Below are positions 13,755 to 21,909 of a stretch of 41,029 nt of DNA, in pieces. The stretch spans positions 1-41,029 of the forward strand of contig JAIPUZ010000030.1 in NCBI GenBank assembly GCA_022833215.1, in the 5' to 3' direction. The notes under the pieces were generated by a model. The model saw only the letters and a list, made by a program, of their open reading frames with translations, searched no databases and was not told where the DNA came from. The position numbers and the translations under genes are program-made. Each line of letters starts with the position of its first letter. The stretch's first letter is position 1. This DNA is from Mesorhizobium sp. GTDB lineage: Bacteria; Pseudomonadota; Alphaproteobacteria; Rhizobiales; Rhizobiaceae.

Positions 13755-16046
13755 ATGGCATATAACTTCACCACGCTGTCGCCAGCCGACTTCGAAGACC
13801 TCTGCCGCGACTTGATCGGCAGCGAAATCGGCGTCCAGTTTGAGGCATTCACGGCTGGACCTGATGCTGGGATCGACGGCCGACATGCACCGTCGACCAA
13901 GAGCACGATCCTGCAGGTCAAACACTTGGTCGGATCGCCCTTCGCTAAACTCAAATCGACGATGAAGGGCGAACGGGCATCCATCGATAAGCTCGATCCC
14001 GACCGCTACATCTTGGCCACGTCGCGCGGTCTGACGCCGGCGAACAAGGAAGCACTCGCCGCCGAGATCGGGCCTGCTCTTCGCACTCAGGGCGACATCT
14101 ATGGAGCGGGCGAGCTCAACGCACTGCTGCGCAAATTTCCCGACATCGAGAAGGCCCATATCAAGCTATGGATGTCCGGAACCGCTGTGCTTGAGCGCGT
14201 CCTTCGGGGTGCGGTCCATACCTTCACAGAAATCTCCAAATCCGAGATCGAGGGGAAGGTTCGGGTCTATTCGCACAACCCGAGCTTCCCATCCGCGCAA
14301 ACGATTCTGGAGAGCCAGCACGTCCTCATCATTTCGGGTCCTCCTGGCGTCGGCAAAACCACCCTCGCCGAAATGCTAGTCTACACCTACCTCGCGGAAG
14401 GGTGGGAGCTTGTCGCGATCCGAGCCTTGGACGACGGCTTCGGTGCCATCGACGATGCCAAGAAGCAAATTTTCTTGTTCGATGACTTCCTTGGAAAGAT
14501 CGCGCTCGATGAGCAAGCGCTCGCAGCGAAAGATTCCGATCTGGCGCGTTTCATGCGGCGAGTTCGTACATCGCCCAATGCGCGGTTCGTCCTCACCACT
14601 CGCGCCTATATTTTCGAGGAGGCGCGTCGAGCTTCCGAGCACCTCGCGGACCAGCGGCTTGACATCAGCCGCTACCTTCTCGACGTGGGCATCTACACCC
14701 GCCGCATTCGCGCGAGGATTCTCTATAATCACCTGATCGTCGCCGGCACCCCGATGCCGCTGGTTCATGCACTGATCGAATCCGGGGCCGTTAAATCCAT
14801 TGTCGACCACCGGAACTACAATCCCCGTGTCATCGAATGGATGACGGACGTGGACCGCCTGCACGGCCAGACTCCCGAGACCTATCCTGCGTCCTTCATC
14901 ACGGCGTTAGATAATCCGAGCCAGCTTTGGGACACGGCCTACCGCAAGCACATCCCGGAGAAGTGCCGGCATCTGCTGCTCACCATGTACTTTTGCTCCC
15001 AGTACGGCGTGGAGCTCGACGAGCTTCGCACACAGTACGAGGCGCTTCACCGCAATCTGAGCGTCCAGTACGGCGCGCCTCGCGATCCGAAGGATTTCGA
15101 GGAAGCCGTCCGTATACTGGAAGGCGGGTTCATTACTCTCCGTGGAACGCGGGCTTCCTATGTGAACCCCTCGTTTCGCGACTACATGAGCGGCTACGTG
15201 AAAGATGTCGCTCTTCTCGCCGACTGTGCGGCCGCAGCGCAAACCGCAAATTGGGCCGATGAAGTCTGGAAGTCCGTTCATGCCGTTGTCCTCACTCCCG
15301 AGCAGCGGCGTTATGCGGCTACAGCGTTTCGCGATATCGCGACGCGCTTCTTAAAGCTGCCCACGTGGAAGGAAACGAGCAGGCACTCCTATTCGGTCGC
15401 CGACTTGGGCAACGTCCGCAGGCTTCAGCTCTTACTCGCATGGTGGACCGAAACAGGCGACGACTACTTCTCCGAACTGGTGATGAAACTCGCACAGCAC
15501 CCGCCTGCGCCCAGAGGCTGGTCGGGCTACAGCGGGTGGCGGGAAGGCGCCGAACTCATCGAGCTAACCGGCAAATTACGCGACGAGGACTACTACCCGC
15601 ACGTTCCGTTTGCTGAAGACCTAGCAGACCTCCTCGAAGACGATATTGTTGGGCTGCTTGAACACGGAATGGGATTTGACGAGTTCGAGGGCATGCTCGA
15701 CGCGGTAGAGGATGCCTATCCGGCTACGAGCCAGCGGATCCAAGAAGCTGCGCATGCAGCCATTCGCCGCGAAATCTACGAGGTTGAGGTTTCCATCTCC
15801 GACGTCGATTCAGAATCAACGTTGGAAGATCACGCTAAGGCATTAGAGAAGTTTGCCCCGCGAGCTAGCATCCCCCAAGAGGCTTTAGATCGCGCTCTTT
15901 CGAAGGTGAAGGCCCGGATCGACGAGATTGCGGAATCGACGTCGGTTGCCAGTTCACCCTCGACCCGCTCAATTCCCCGCGAGTCGGACAATTTCGATGA
16001 TGCGGCGCTGGCGAGTCTCTTTGCTCCGCTCCTGCGAAACGTTTAA
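13755..16046 (+). CDS. Restriction-endonuclease-like domain fused to nSTAND3 NTPase
   Basis: 763 residues. Residues 1-130 are an Mrr-like PD-(D/E)XK fold: SPADFEDLCRDLIG, then PDAGIDGRH with Asp41 and ILQVKHL with Gln54-Lys56 as the metal-site residues. STAND NTPase core: Walker A GPPGVGKTT at 195-203, Walker B FLFDDFLG with the acidic pair near 243-244, and FVLTTRAYIFEEAR as sensor. The C-terminal 400 residues are helical with a FITLRGTRASYVNPSFRDYM winged-helix-like part and a low-complexity end. STAND proteins with a nuclease effector act as phage sensors. Here the sensor would be the C-terminal half. The gene starts 93 bases after the AAA_13 gene on the same strand, so they may be co-transcribed. 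Confidence 0.85.
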   Translation: MAYNFTTLSPADFEDLCRDLIGSEIGVQFEAFTAGPDAGIDGRHAPSTKSTILQVKHLVGSPFAKLKSTMKGERASIDKLDPDRYILATSRGLTPANKEALAAEIGPALRTQGDIYGAGELNALLRKFPDIEKAHIKLWMSGTAVLERVLRGAVHTFTEISKSEIEGKVRVYSHNPSFPSAQTILESQHVLIISGPPGVGKTTLAEMLVYTYLAEGWELVAIRALDDGFGAIDDAKKQIFLFDDFLGKIALDEQALAAKDSDLARFMRRVRTSPNARFVLTTRAYIFEEARRASEHLADQRLDISRYLLDVGIYTRRIRARILYNHLIVAGTPMPLVHALIESGAVKSIVDHRNYNPRVIEWMTDVDRLHGQTPETYPASFITALDNPSQLWDTAYRKHIPEKCRHLLLTMYFCSQYGVELDELRTQYEALHRNLSVQYGAPRDPKDFEEAVRILEGGFITLRGTRASYVNPSFRDYMSGYVKDVALLADCAAAAQTANWADEVWKSVHAVVLTPEQRRYAATAFRDIATRFLKLPTWKETSRHSYSVADLGNVRRLQLLLAWWTETGDDYFSELVMKLAQHPPAPRGWSGYSGWREGAELIELTGKLRDEDYYPHVPFAEDLADLLEDDIVGLLEHGMGFDEFEGMLDAVEDAYPATSQRIQEAAHAAIRREIYEVEVSISDVDSESTLEDHAKALEKFAPRASIPQEALDRALSKVKARIDEIAESTSVASSPSTRSIPRESDNFDDAALASLFAPLLRNV

Positions 16047-16381
16047 CCGCTTGTTTCACCCCTCTGAAGTGCACACTGGGCGGACGGACTTCCCTACCAA
16101 ACCGCGCCGGCGGGATAGCCACCGTCGGTCGACTGGCTGAAGAACGGAGAGGTGTTCCTGCTCCTGACTTCCGTGAGAATATTGTCCAACTGCGCTCATG
16201 CTCGAGCATCTGAAGCTCAAATTCTGTCGTCCTGGCTAACACATGCCGCTTTGGCTTCAATGCAATATGAGCCCAAATGCGATCTTGCTGGAAGTCTTGA
16301 GTAACGCACAACAACCAGCCATCATCTATAAGACATCGCGCAGTTCTCCGTGTACACTCATCCGGTTACTATGGGGGTGAG
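16047..16381. other. Gene-free gap with a possible minus-strand gene remnant
   Basis: 335 bases between the nSTAND and helicase genes. On the minus strand a frame around 16160-16350 reads LIDDGWLLCVTQDFQQDRIW, then AHIALKPKRHVLARTTEFEL and QMLEHERSWTIF, which looks like protein, but it then runs into the antisense of the nSTAND gene and has no clear start. It may be a decayed gene fragment. The last 60 bases before 16382 presumably hold the helicase promoter. Nothing else is visible. Confidence 0.3.
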
Positions 16382-19300
16382 ATGGGAACGCTGTTCAGCG
16401 AGCATATCAGAATAAATTTCCCTGAGCGAAATGCCTTCACCAAACGGGTAGGCGGAAATTTTATCTACCGTCTTGCCCACCCGGCAATCGAAGTCGACTG
16501 CTTGCTGACCCCAGAGGTCGGCCTGCGCGGCAGGCCGTTTTACAGTGGCGATGTGCCAGGTCTTGGCACCGTCGGCTTCGTCGACGCGCCGACAACGTCA
16601 AGTCTCGGCTGCGACGCCGTACTGCAAGTGCCGACCATTGCGGGGGCCAACGAGATAGCGGCGGTGGCCAGAAAAGGTCGCTGGATACTCCCCAACACCC
16701 GTAAAGCAGAGGTGCGGGCATCCGGGACACCTGAAAGCGTCGCAGCTTCGTGGGCTGGTAAGCTGAGCCTGCATACTGAGGTGTACGAAGGCGACCAGCT
16801 CAAGACCCCCGGATTTCGCCCACCTCAGCTCGGTGCGATCTATGCCGTCAAGGCCCACTGGAGCGTCTCGAAACAAGCAGCGACTTTGGTGCTACCGACC
16901 GGCACGGGCAAGACTGACATCATGGCAGCGCTTCTCGTCTCGGAGCAAATCTCGCGGTTGCTGGTCGTGGTCCCCTCGGATGCCTTGCGGCGCCAGGTTG
17001 CCCTGAAATTCGGAAGGCTTGACGTCCTGAGGCGAGCCGGCGTCGTTCCGCCTGACCTTGCGCTACCGGCGGTGGCGCTCTTGGCCAAGGGCCTAAAGAC
17101 GACACAGGAGGTCGAAGACCTAGCTACGTCTGCCCACGTGATCGTCGCTACGATGAGTGTCCTTACATCTATGCCGCCGGAAATCCGCAGCCTCCTCGCG
17201 CAAAGGATGTCCCATCTCTTTGTTGATGAGGCTCATCACATCGGCGCGAACACTTGGCGCGAGTTCAAGACGCTGTTCAGTGGGAAGTCGGTGCTGCAGT
17301 TCACGGCGACGCCGTTCAGGAACGACGGGCGGCGCGTCGATGGCAAGTTCATCTACGTATACCCACTACGCCGTGCGCAGGACGCCAAGCTTTTCACCAA
17401 GATCAACTTCGTCCCGGTTCACGCGCCGGGCGAATCCGAGGCCGACACGTTGATCGCCCGCCAAGTCGGCGAGCAGCTCCGTAAGGACGCTGAAGTCGGG
17501 TTCAACCACCTCGCGATGGCCCGTACCAGCAATGTAGAGCGGGCGACGGCGTTGCACGAGCTCTACACACGGCTACTCCCCGAGTTCCGCCCCGTGCTGA
17601 TCCACAGCAAGATGTCGGTCACACTACGAGCGGCCGCGCTGGCCGAACTGCGGTCCAAGGCGTCTAAGATCATCGTCTGCGTGGACATGCTAGGCGAGGG
17701 CTTCGACCTCCCCGACCTGAAGATCGCAGGCCTGCACGACCGGCATAAGAGTGAAGCCGTGACCCTCCAATTCGTGGGTCGGTTCACCCGCACCAGGACC
17801 GATCTTGGCGAGGCCACGGTGATCGCCAACATCATCGGCGGCAACGCGGTCAGCACCCTCAACGCACTGTTTGCCGAGGACGCCGACTGGAACCACATCC
17901 TATCCGTCATTGGCCACAATCGGACGGAACGGGAACGGCGACGGGAGGAGCTCTTCTCGGGCTTTCCTGAGGCGGCCGAGACGTTCCCGCTTGAGACGAT
18001 CGAACCGCGCTTCAGCACGGTCGTCTACAAGACGACCTGCGTCGAGTGGAAACCTGAAGCTGCCGAGACACTGGGCTCGCAGTGGTCAACAATCGTCGAA
18101 CCGCCACTCATCAACGCCGAGCACCGCCTGATCATCTTCGTAAAGCGGGATGAGGAGCGGCTTCGCTGGACGAGCGTAAAGAGTGTGCGCCACATTTTCT
18201 ACAATCTTGTGATGGCCCACTGGGATGCCGACCAGAACCTCCTTTTCATCCATGGTTCGGATCTTGCCGACCTTCACCAGGACCTAGCCATTGCGTTGGC
18301 CGGCAACACTGTCACGAGGATCACAGGTGAGGATGTCTTCCGGGTACTGCACGGGTTCAGACGCCTGATCCTGACCAACCTGGGCCTCAGCGAGACGCAA
18401 CGTAAGCCAGTCCGGTACTCACAGTTCATGGGCTCGGACATCGCTGACCAGTTGGACACCCTGCCGGGAAACCGTTCGCGCAGCAAGACCAACCTGTTCG
18501 GCCTTGGTTATGTCGATGTCGACATCACGGATGACACCGGGCATCTGATTGGCAGGCATCCCGCCAAAGAGACGATCGGATGCTCGCGCAAGGGCAAGTT
18601 CTGGTCCTATCAAACCTCAAACAGTTTTTCGGAGTGGATCGACTGGTGCCAGGCGCTGGGCCGGAAGCTCCTCAACGCCTCAATCACGCCCGAGACTATC
18701 CTACGTAATGTGGTTCGGCCCAAACGCCTCCCGGCGTTGCCGACCGGCAAGGTGCCGATCGGTATCGCGTGGCCCGAAGAGTTCCTCGACACCTCCGAGG
18801 AGAATTTGCAGTTGGTCGTGGGCGGCATTGAACATCCGTTCTTCAATTGCGAGATCGAGCTCGACGCGATCGAAGTGATCGATGTCATCAAGTTCAGGAT
18901 CGTCGGCGGCGAAGCGGTGGCCAACTTCGCGCTTAAGATCGGGGACACGGGCGCCATGTTCACGCAGACCGAGGGTGAACCCGTCCTCGTGCGGCGCGGC
19001 AAGACCCGCAAGGAACGGCTATTGACCGACTTGTTCCAAGAGGACCCGCCGCATGTCTATTTCTCGGATGGGGACGTGCTCGTCGCCCCTGACATCCTCG
19101 TGCTGCCCCGCGACACTGTGCCGGCATTCGACCCGGCCAAGCTCGACGTGATCGACTGGACCGGGGTCGACATCAAGGCAGAGTCCCAAGGGCCGGATAA
19201 GAAGAAGGGGACGGTGCAGCGCCACGTTATCAACAAGTTGATGGCGAGTACGATCCCCTATGACATTATCTTCGATGACGACGGGACGGGTGAGGTTGCG

Positions 19301-19720
19301 GACGTAGTTGCGATCCGCAGGTCGGGACGTACACTGATCGTCGACCTGTTCCACTGCAAATACTCGTCCAGCGACGCGCCCGGAGCGCGGGTCGGTGACC
19401 TCTATGAACTTTGTGGTCAGGCCCAGAAGTCGGTCCGCTGGGCCGAGCGTTTTCATGACATGCTGAACCATCTCAGACGACGCGAACTCGACCGACTATC
19501 CGCCGGGCAATCGTCCCGCATCGAGTTGGGTACGATGGGTATCCTGCTCAGCCTGTTGAGCCAAAGCCACGATATGCATAGCGAGTTTTCAGTGACTCTG
19601 GTCCAGCCCGGCTACTCCTTCTCGAAACGCGCGAGCGTGCATATGGAGCTCTTCTCCGCCACCGAGGCCTACCTGATGGAAACATGGCGCATGCCTTTGA
19701 GAATCTGGGTAAGTGCGTGA
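16382..19720 (+). CDS. SF2 DEAH-box helicase with nuclease-like C terminus
   Basis: 1112 residues, ATG at 16382. The N-terminal 150 residues have no recognised fold. The helicase core follows: Walker A PTGTGKT at about 172-178, DEAH in LFVDEAHHIG at about 282-285, motif III LQFTATPFRNDG near 310, then the second RecA domain with VCVDMLGEGFDLPDLKIAGL and the motif VI FVGRFTRTRTD near 465-475. The region 560-900 is unassigned. Near 970-1030, DVVAIRRSGRTLIVDLFHCK followed by VGDLYELCGQAQKS resembles a PD-(D/E)XK-type site (Asp, then D-x-x-H-C-K with Lys996). It lies in the defence block on the same strand and is probably a restriction-like anti-phage enzyme. It has its own 335-base upstream gap, so it may be a separate system. 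Confidence 0.82.
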   Translation: MGTLFSEHIRINFPERNAFTKRVGGNFIYRLAHPAIEVDCLLTPEVGLRGRPFYSGDVPGLGTVGFVDAPTTSSLGCDAVLQVPTIAGANEIAAVARKGRWILPNTRKAEVRASGTPESVAASWAGKLSLHTEVYEGDQLKTPGFRPPQLGAIYAVKAHWSVSKQAATLVLPTGTGKTDIMAALLVSEQISRLLVVVPSDALRRQVALKFGRLDVLRRAGVVPPDLALPAVALLAKGLKTTQEVEDLATSAHVIVATMSVLTSMPPEIRSLLAQRMSHLFVDEAHHIGANTWREFKTLFSGKSVLQFTATPFRNDGRRVDGKFIYVYPLRRAQDAKLFTKINFVPVHAPGESEADTLIARQVGEQLRKDAEVGFNHLAMARTSNVERATALHELYTRLLPEFRPVLIHSKMSVTLRAAALAELRSKASKIIVCVDMLGEGFDLPDLKIAGLHDRHKSEAVTLQFVGRFTRTRTDLGEATVIANIIGGNAVSTLNALFAEDADWNHILSVIGHNRTERERRREELFSGFPEAAETFPLETIEPRFSTVVYKTTCVEWKPEAAETLGSQWSTIVEPPLINAEHRLIIFVKRDEERLRWTSVKSVRHIFYNLVMAHWDADQNLLFIHGSDLADLHQDLAIALAGNTVTRITGEDVFRVLHGFRRLILTNLGLSETQRKPVRYSQFMGSDIADQLDTLPGNRSRSKTNLFGLGYVDVDITDDTGHLIGRHPAKETIGCSRKGKFWSYQTSNSFSEWIDWCQALGRKLLNASITPETILRNVVRPKRLPALPTGKVPIGIAWPEEFLDTSEENLQLVVGGIEHPFFNCEIELDAIEVIDVIKFRIVGGEAVANFALKIGDTGAMFTQTEGEPVLVRRGKTRKERLLTDLFQEDPPHVYFSDGDVLVAPDILVLPRDTVPAFDPAKLDVIDWTGVDIKAESQGPDKKKGTVQRHVINKLMASTIPYDIIFDDDGTGEVADVVAIRRSGRTLIVDLFHCKYSSSDAPGARVGDLYELCGQAQKSVRWAERFHDMLNHLRRRELDRLSAGQSSRIELGTMGILLSLLSQSHDMHSEFSVTLVQPGYSFSKRASVHMELFSATEAYLMETWRMPLRIWVSA

Positions 19721-19837
19721 CCGCCCAGCTCAGCAACGGGGTAAATTCGGCAGACACTCTGTCTCCGAACGTCCGCTTGTAGGTGAAGGCAGTTGGAAGC
19801 TACGACCGGCATGGGGGCGCAAACCCGCCGTTGACAC

Positions 19838-20347
19838 TCACCGTCTGAGCTTTGCCAACGACGCAGCAATATCGGCGATCGAGCGGAACAGCACGAGTGG
19901 ATCGTCTCGGGACGGGAGGAATCCTCGCCGGCGCCAGAAGGCGGCAGCCTCGTCATCGACCGCGTTGACCATGAGGGCGCGGCCGCCGACGAGGCTGGCT
20001 GCATGAGCGCAGCGCTCGAGTGCATGTTTCAGGAGGCCGGTACCGATCCCGCCTCCGACCCAGTTGATATCGGTCGCAAGCTGGCCGAGTAGGAGGCAGG
20101 GAACAGGATCGGGCGGCTGGCCTGTACGGATAGAGCGTGGCAGCACGTTCGGAACGACGGCCGTAGGCGCAAGACCATAGTATCCGACGACGCGGCCAAC
20201 TTCATGAACGACCAGGACGACCGTAAAACCCTTCTCCTGATTGGAAAGGGCGCGGGTCCTGAGCCAATGGTCCAGCGCCGGCTTTCCGCAGCTGAATTCC
20301 GAAACGTCGTGAGCCGCAGTGAGCGGCTCGGGCGCCGAGATCGCCAC
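19838..20347 (-). CDS. tacT: GNAT acetyltransferase toxin, TacT-like
   Basis: 169 residues, starting 3 bases after the stop of the DUF1778 antitoxin gene. EFSCGKPALDHWLRTRALSN at the front and GYYGLAPTAVV match the TacT/AtaT group of GNAT toxins. LLLGQLATDINWVGGGIGTG carries the acetyl-CoA loop (Q-x-x-x..G-x-G), followed by LMVNAVDDEAAAFWRRRGF and an FYrrhGF-like motif with Arg-Gly-Phe. Known family members acetylate the amino group of charged tRNAs and stop translation. Its pairing with a ribbon-helix-helix antitoxin is standard. Nothing in the catalytic region looks broken. Confidence 0.92.
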   Translation of the reverse strand: MAISAPEPLTAAHDVSEFSCGKPALDHWLRTRALSNQEKGFTVVLVVHEVGRVVGYYGLAPTAVVPNVLPRSIRTGQPPDPVPCLLLGQLATDINWVGGGIGTGLLKHALERCAHAASLVGGRALMVNAVDDEAAAFWRRRGFLPSRDDPLVLFRSIADIAASLAKLRR

Positions 20348-20350
20348 GGC

Positions 20351-20650
20351 TTAGCGCCTGGCTGTATAGCCGGATTCCCACGGAGCCGGACGCTTTGCTA
20401 CTTCCACCATTTCGGGCACCGGCGTTCCCGGACCGGATAGCGCTGTCATGAATTCGTCGAAGCCTTCCGGGCTCATCCGGATGAGCCGATCCTCCATCAG
20501 CACGTCCTCGGCCGCACGCACGGCTGCATCGCGCACGAAATCCGTACGTGACCGGCCTCGTAGGCCTGCGGCGCGATCGATCATCGCGATGTCGGCCTCG
20601 GGCAGACGCATCGAGATCGGATGTTCCTTACGTCCAGCTGTGGTAGCCAT
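20351..20650 (-). CDS. tacA: DUF1778 ribbon-helix-helix antitoxin, TacA-like
   Basis: 99 residues from the ATG at 20648-20650 with AGGAGA upstream. KEHPISMRLPEADIAMIDRA and AGLRGRSRTDFVRDAAVRAA form the RHH DNA-binding domain of DUF1778. The C-terminal tail RMSPEGFDEFMTALSGPGTP, then PEMVEVAKRPAPWE is the toxin-binding part. The protein neutralises the GNAT toxin and represses their shared promoter, which lies in the 179-base gap upstream. Confidence 0.92.
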   Translation of the reverse strand: MATTAGRKEHPISMRLPEADIAMIDRAAGLRGRSRTDFVRDAAVRAAEDVLMEDRLIRMSPEGFDEFMTALSGPGTPVPEMVEVAKRPAPWESGYTARR

Positions 20651-20703
20651 TGGTTCTCCTATTGGAGAGAGAATAGCGAGTCGTAGTGCAATATGCAATA
20701 CGA

Positions 20704-20792
20704 AAGCTGTCGCCGACGGTGAAGCGGAGATCCTTTGGCAGCGGGACAGCCTGCAAGTTACCAGACTGGAAGACCTTGGTAATATGGGGCAT
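20704..20792 (-). pseudogene. Fragment of an AbrB/MazE-type antitoxin (VapB family)
   Basis: In the 179-base gap between the VapC and TacA genes, the minus strand from 20792 reads MPHITKVFQSGNLQAVPLPK, then DLRFTVGDSF. This is the start of the swapped-hairpin AbrB domain found in VapB-type antitoxins (KVFxSGNSQAVRLPKEFRF pattern). After about 30 residues the similarity stops and the frame runs into the tacA start region. The dimer and toxin-binding parts are missing and no partner PIN toxin follows. It is a truncated relic. Confidence 0.55.
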
Positions 20793-20829
20793 GGTGACCA
20801 TCCGGCGGGGAAGGCTTTTCGCGCCGCCC

Positions 20830-21249
20830 TTAACGAAATGGGTTGATGAACTCGACGCCAGCGAGGTCCTTTTCGTTGTCCGTGACGACCATGCAGCCGT
20901 TGGCCTCGGCCACTGCGGCGATGATCGTGTCGAGCGCGCTTCCAGGTCGACCAGTGGCCTTCCCATCGGCCATGAAGCGCGCCCAGATCAGCGCGGCGGC
21001 TTCATCGAAAGGCAGGACCCGCCCCGCGAACAAGGCTGGCGGCCCTTCGGGTCCGATGAACCAGTCTTCAAGTTCGTCACGACGTTTGCTTGCAGGTTTT
21101 TCCAGGATGCCGCGACGAATCTCGGCCACCGTGAGGGAAGCGATGAAAAGATCGTCATCATCCTGCTCGGCCATCCATGTGAGAAGCTTCGGCGATGGCG
21201 AAGACTTGGTAATGTTGCTGATGATGTTCGTGTCGAGCAGATAGCGCAT
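20830..21249 (-). CDS. vapC: PIN-domain toxin, VapC/FitB type
   Basis: 139 residues. The ATG overlaps the antitoxin stop by one base (TAATG), so the pair is coupled. MRYLLDTNIISNITKSSPSP provides the first acidic residue (Asp6), SLTVAEIRRGI the second (Glu), GSALDTIIAAVAEANGCMVV the third (Asp), and TDNEKDLAGV the fourth region. These are the metal-site residues of a PIN RNase. Such toxins usually cleave tRNA or rRNA. The gene is intact. Confidence 0.93.
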   Translation of the reverse strand: MRYLLDTNIISNITKSSPSPKLLTWMAEQDDDDLFIASLTVAEIRRGILEKPASKRRDELEDWFIGPEGPPALFAGRVLPFDEAAALIWARFMADGKATGRPGSALDTIIAAVAEANGCMVVTDNEKDLAGVEFINPFR

Positions 21250-21548
21250 TAGATGTCGATCTCACGACCCTCTTCGTGAGGGTGCTTGAGATCGAGGTCG
21301 GCGCCGACCAGCGGGGAGCGACGCAGCGCGGCGAGGATGCCACCTTTCTTCGAGCCGTCGCCGGCCATGCTCTTGCTGACGGCAGAACGGAGCCGCGAGG
21401 CTTCGGGCGTATCCTCCGTGAGCCGCTTGGCGAGCGACCGGATAAGGTCGCGATCGGTATCGCGGCCGAGCACCTCGAAACGCACAAGGCCCTTCTCGCT
21501 GAGGCGGGAGCGATAGTTTTGAATTGCGCGGCGCTGCGAGCTTCCCAA
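21249..21548 (-). CDS. vapB: VapB-type antitoxin, likely TTG start
   Basis: 99 residues if started at the TTG at 21546-21548, which has GGAG seven bases upstream. No in-frame ATG lies near the start of the conserved part, and the ATG-started extension to 21803 enters unlike sequence. LGSSQRRAIQNYRSRLSEKG, LVRFEVLGRDTDRDLIRSLA and GGILAALRRSPLVGADLDLK, ending EEGREIDI, match a known antitoxin group that always precedes PIN toxins of this type. The N-terminal half likely binds DNA and the C-terminal strand covers the toxin site. Confidence 0.85.
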   Translation of the reverse strand: MGSSQRRAIQNYRSRLSEKGLVRFEVLGRDTDRDLIRSLAKRLTEDTPEASRLRSAVSKSMAGDGSKKGGILAALRRSPLVGADLDLKHPHEEGREIDI

Positions 21549-21747
21549 GGTTGATCTCCGGAAACGTTTCCAGTAATATAACCAGAGAAATCGAAGCGTG
21601 CAAGGTCGGGATGCTGCGCGAAGGCGGCGGAACGCAAGGAGTCGAGTCGGTGGTCGATTGGCGGATGAGGGTGGAGCGGAAGGGTCGGAGCGAGTCGCCG
21701 ACTGTGCGCTGCAGCACGCTGGAATTTGCTTCCTCGTGCTTCCCCCC

Positions 21748-21783
21748 TGCTTCCCCGCTTTGCGACGAAGAGTCGGGGAAGCA
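21748..21783. repeat. Perfect 10-bp inverted repeat between vapB and tRNA-Gly
   Basis: TGCTTCCCCG (21748-21757) and CGGGGAAGCA (21774-21783) with a 16-base spacer. It sits next to the tRNA terminator hairpin in a 286-base gap that otherwise holds only the vapBC promoter. It may be a second terminator, or a recombinase or repressor site near the element end. Confidence 0.4.
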
Positions 21784-21804
21784 AAAGGTGTCCCGTGGGA
21801 CACC
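21783..21804 (-). terminator. Rho-independent terminator of tRNA-Gly
   Basis: GGTGTCCC (21787-21794) and GGGACACC (21797-21804) form a perfect 8-bp stem with a 2-nt gap (effectively a 4-nt loop). On the minus strand it is followed by TTTTGC. It lies 30 bases beyond the tRNA CCA end in the direction of tRNA transcription. Confidence 0.7.
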
Positions 21805-21834
21805 CTCTAAAACTTTGAAATCATTGCTGATTTT

Positions 21835-21909
21835 TGGAGCGGGCGAAGGGATTCGAACCCTCGACCCCAACCTTGGCAAGGTTGTGCTCTACCCCTGAGC
21901 TACACCCGC
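21835..21909 (-). tRNA. tRNA-Gly (anticodon GCC), CCA encoded
   Basis: Minus strand. Acceptor stem GCGGGTG (21909-21903) pairs with CGCCCGC (21845-21839). The D arm is AGCTCAGGGGTAGAGCA, the anticodon stem AACCTT-GCC-AAGGTT gives anticodon GCC, and the T arm is GAGGGTTCGAATCCCTT. The discriminator is T and the 3' CCA is in the genome (21837-21835). The 3' end faces the mobile block on its left, so it is the expected integration site of the element; the left att copy is not in the window. Confidence 0.95.

Noticed and set aside
21249-21803. A 184-codon version of the VapB antitoxin
   Set aside because: Only the last 99 codons resemble antitoxins; the extension crosses the 10-bp inverted repeat and terminator region. 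The TTG start with GGAG fits better.
1-21834. A second copy of the tRNA-Gly 3' end as the other attachment site
   Set aside because: I looked for TGGAGCGGGCGAAGGG and its complement and found only the tRNA itself; the other end must lie outside the window.
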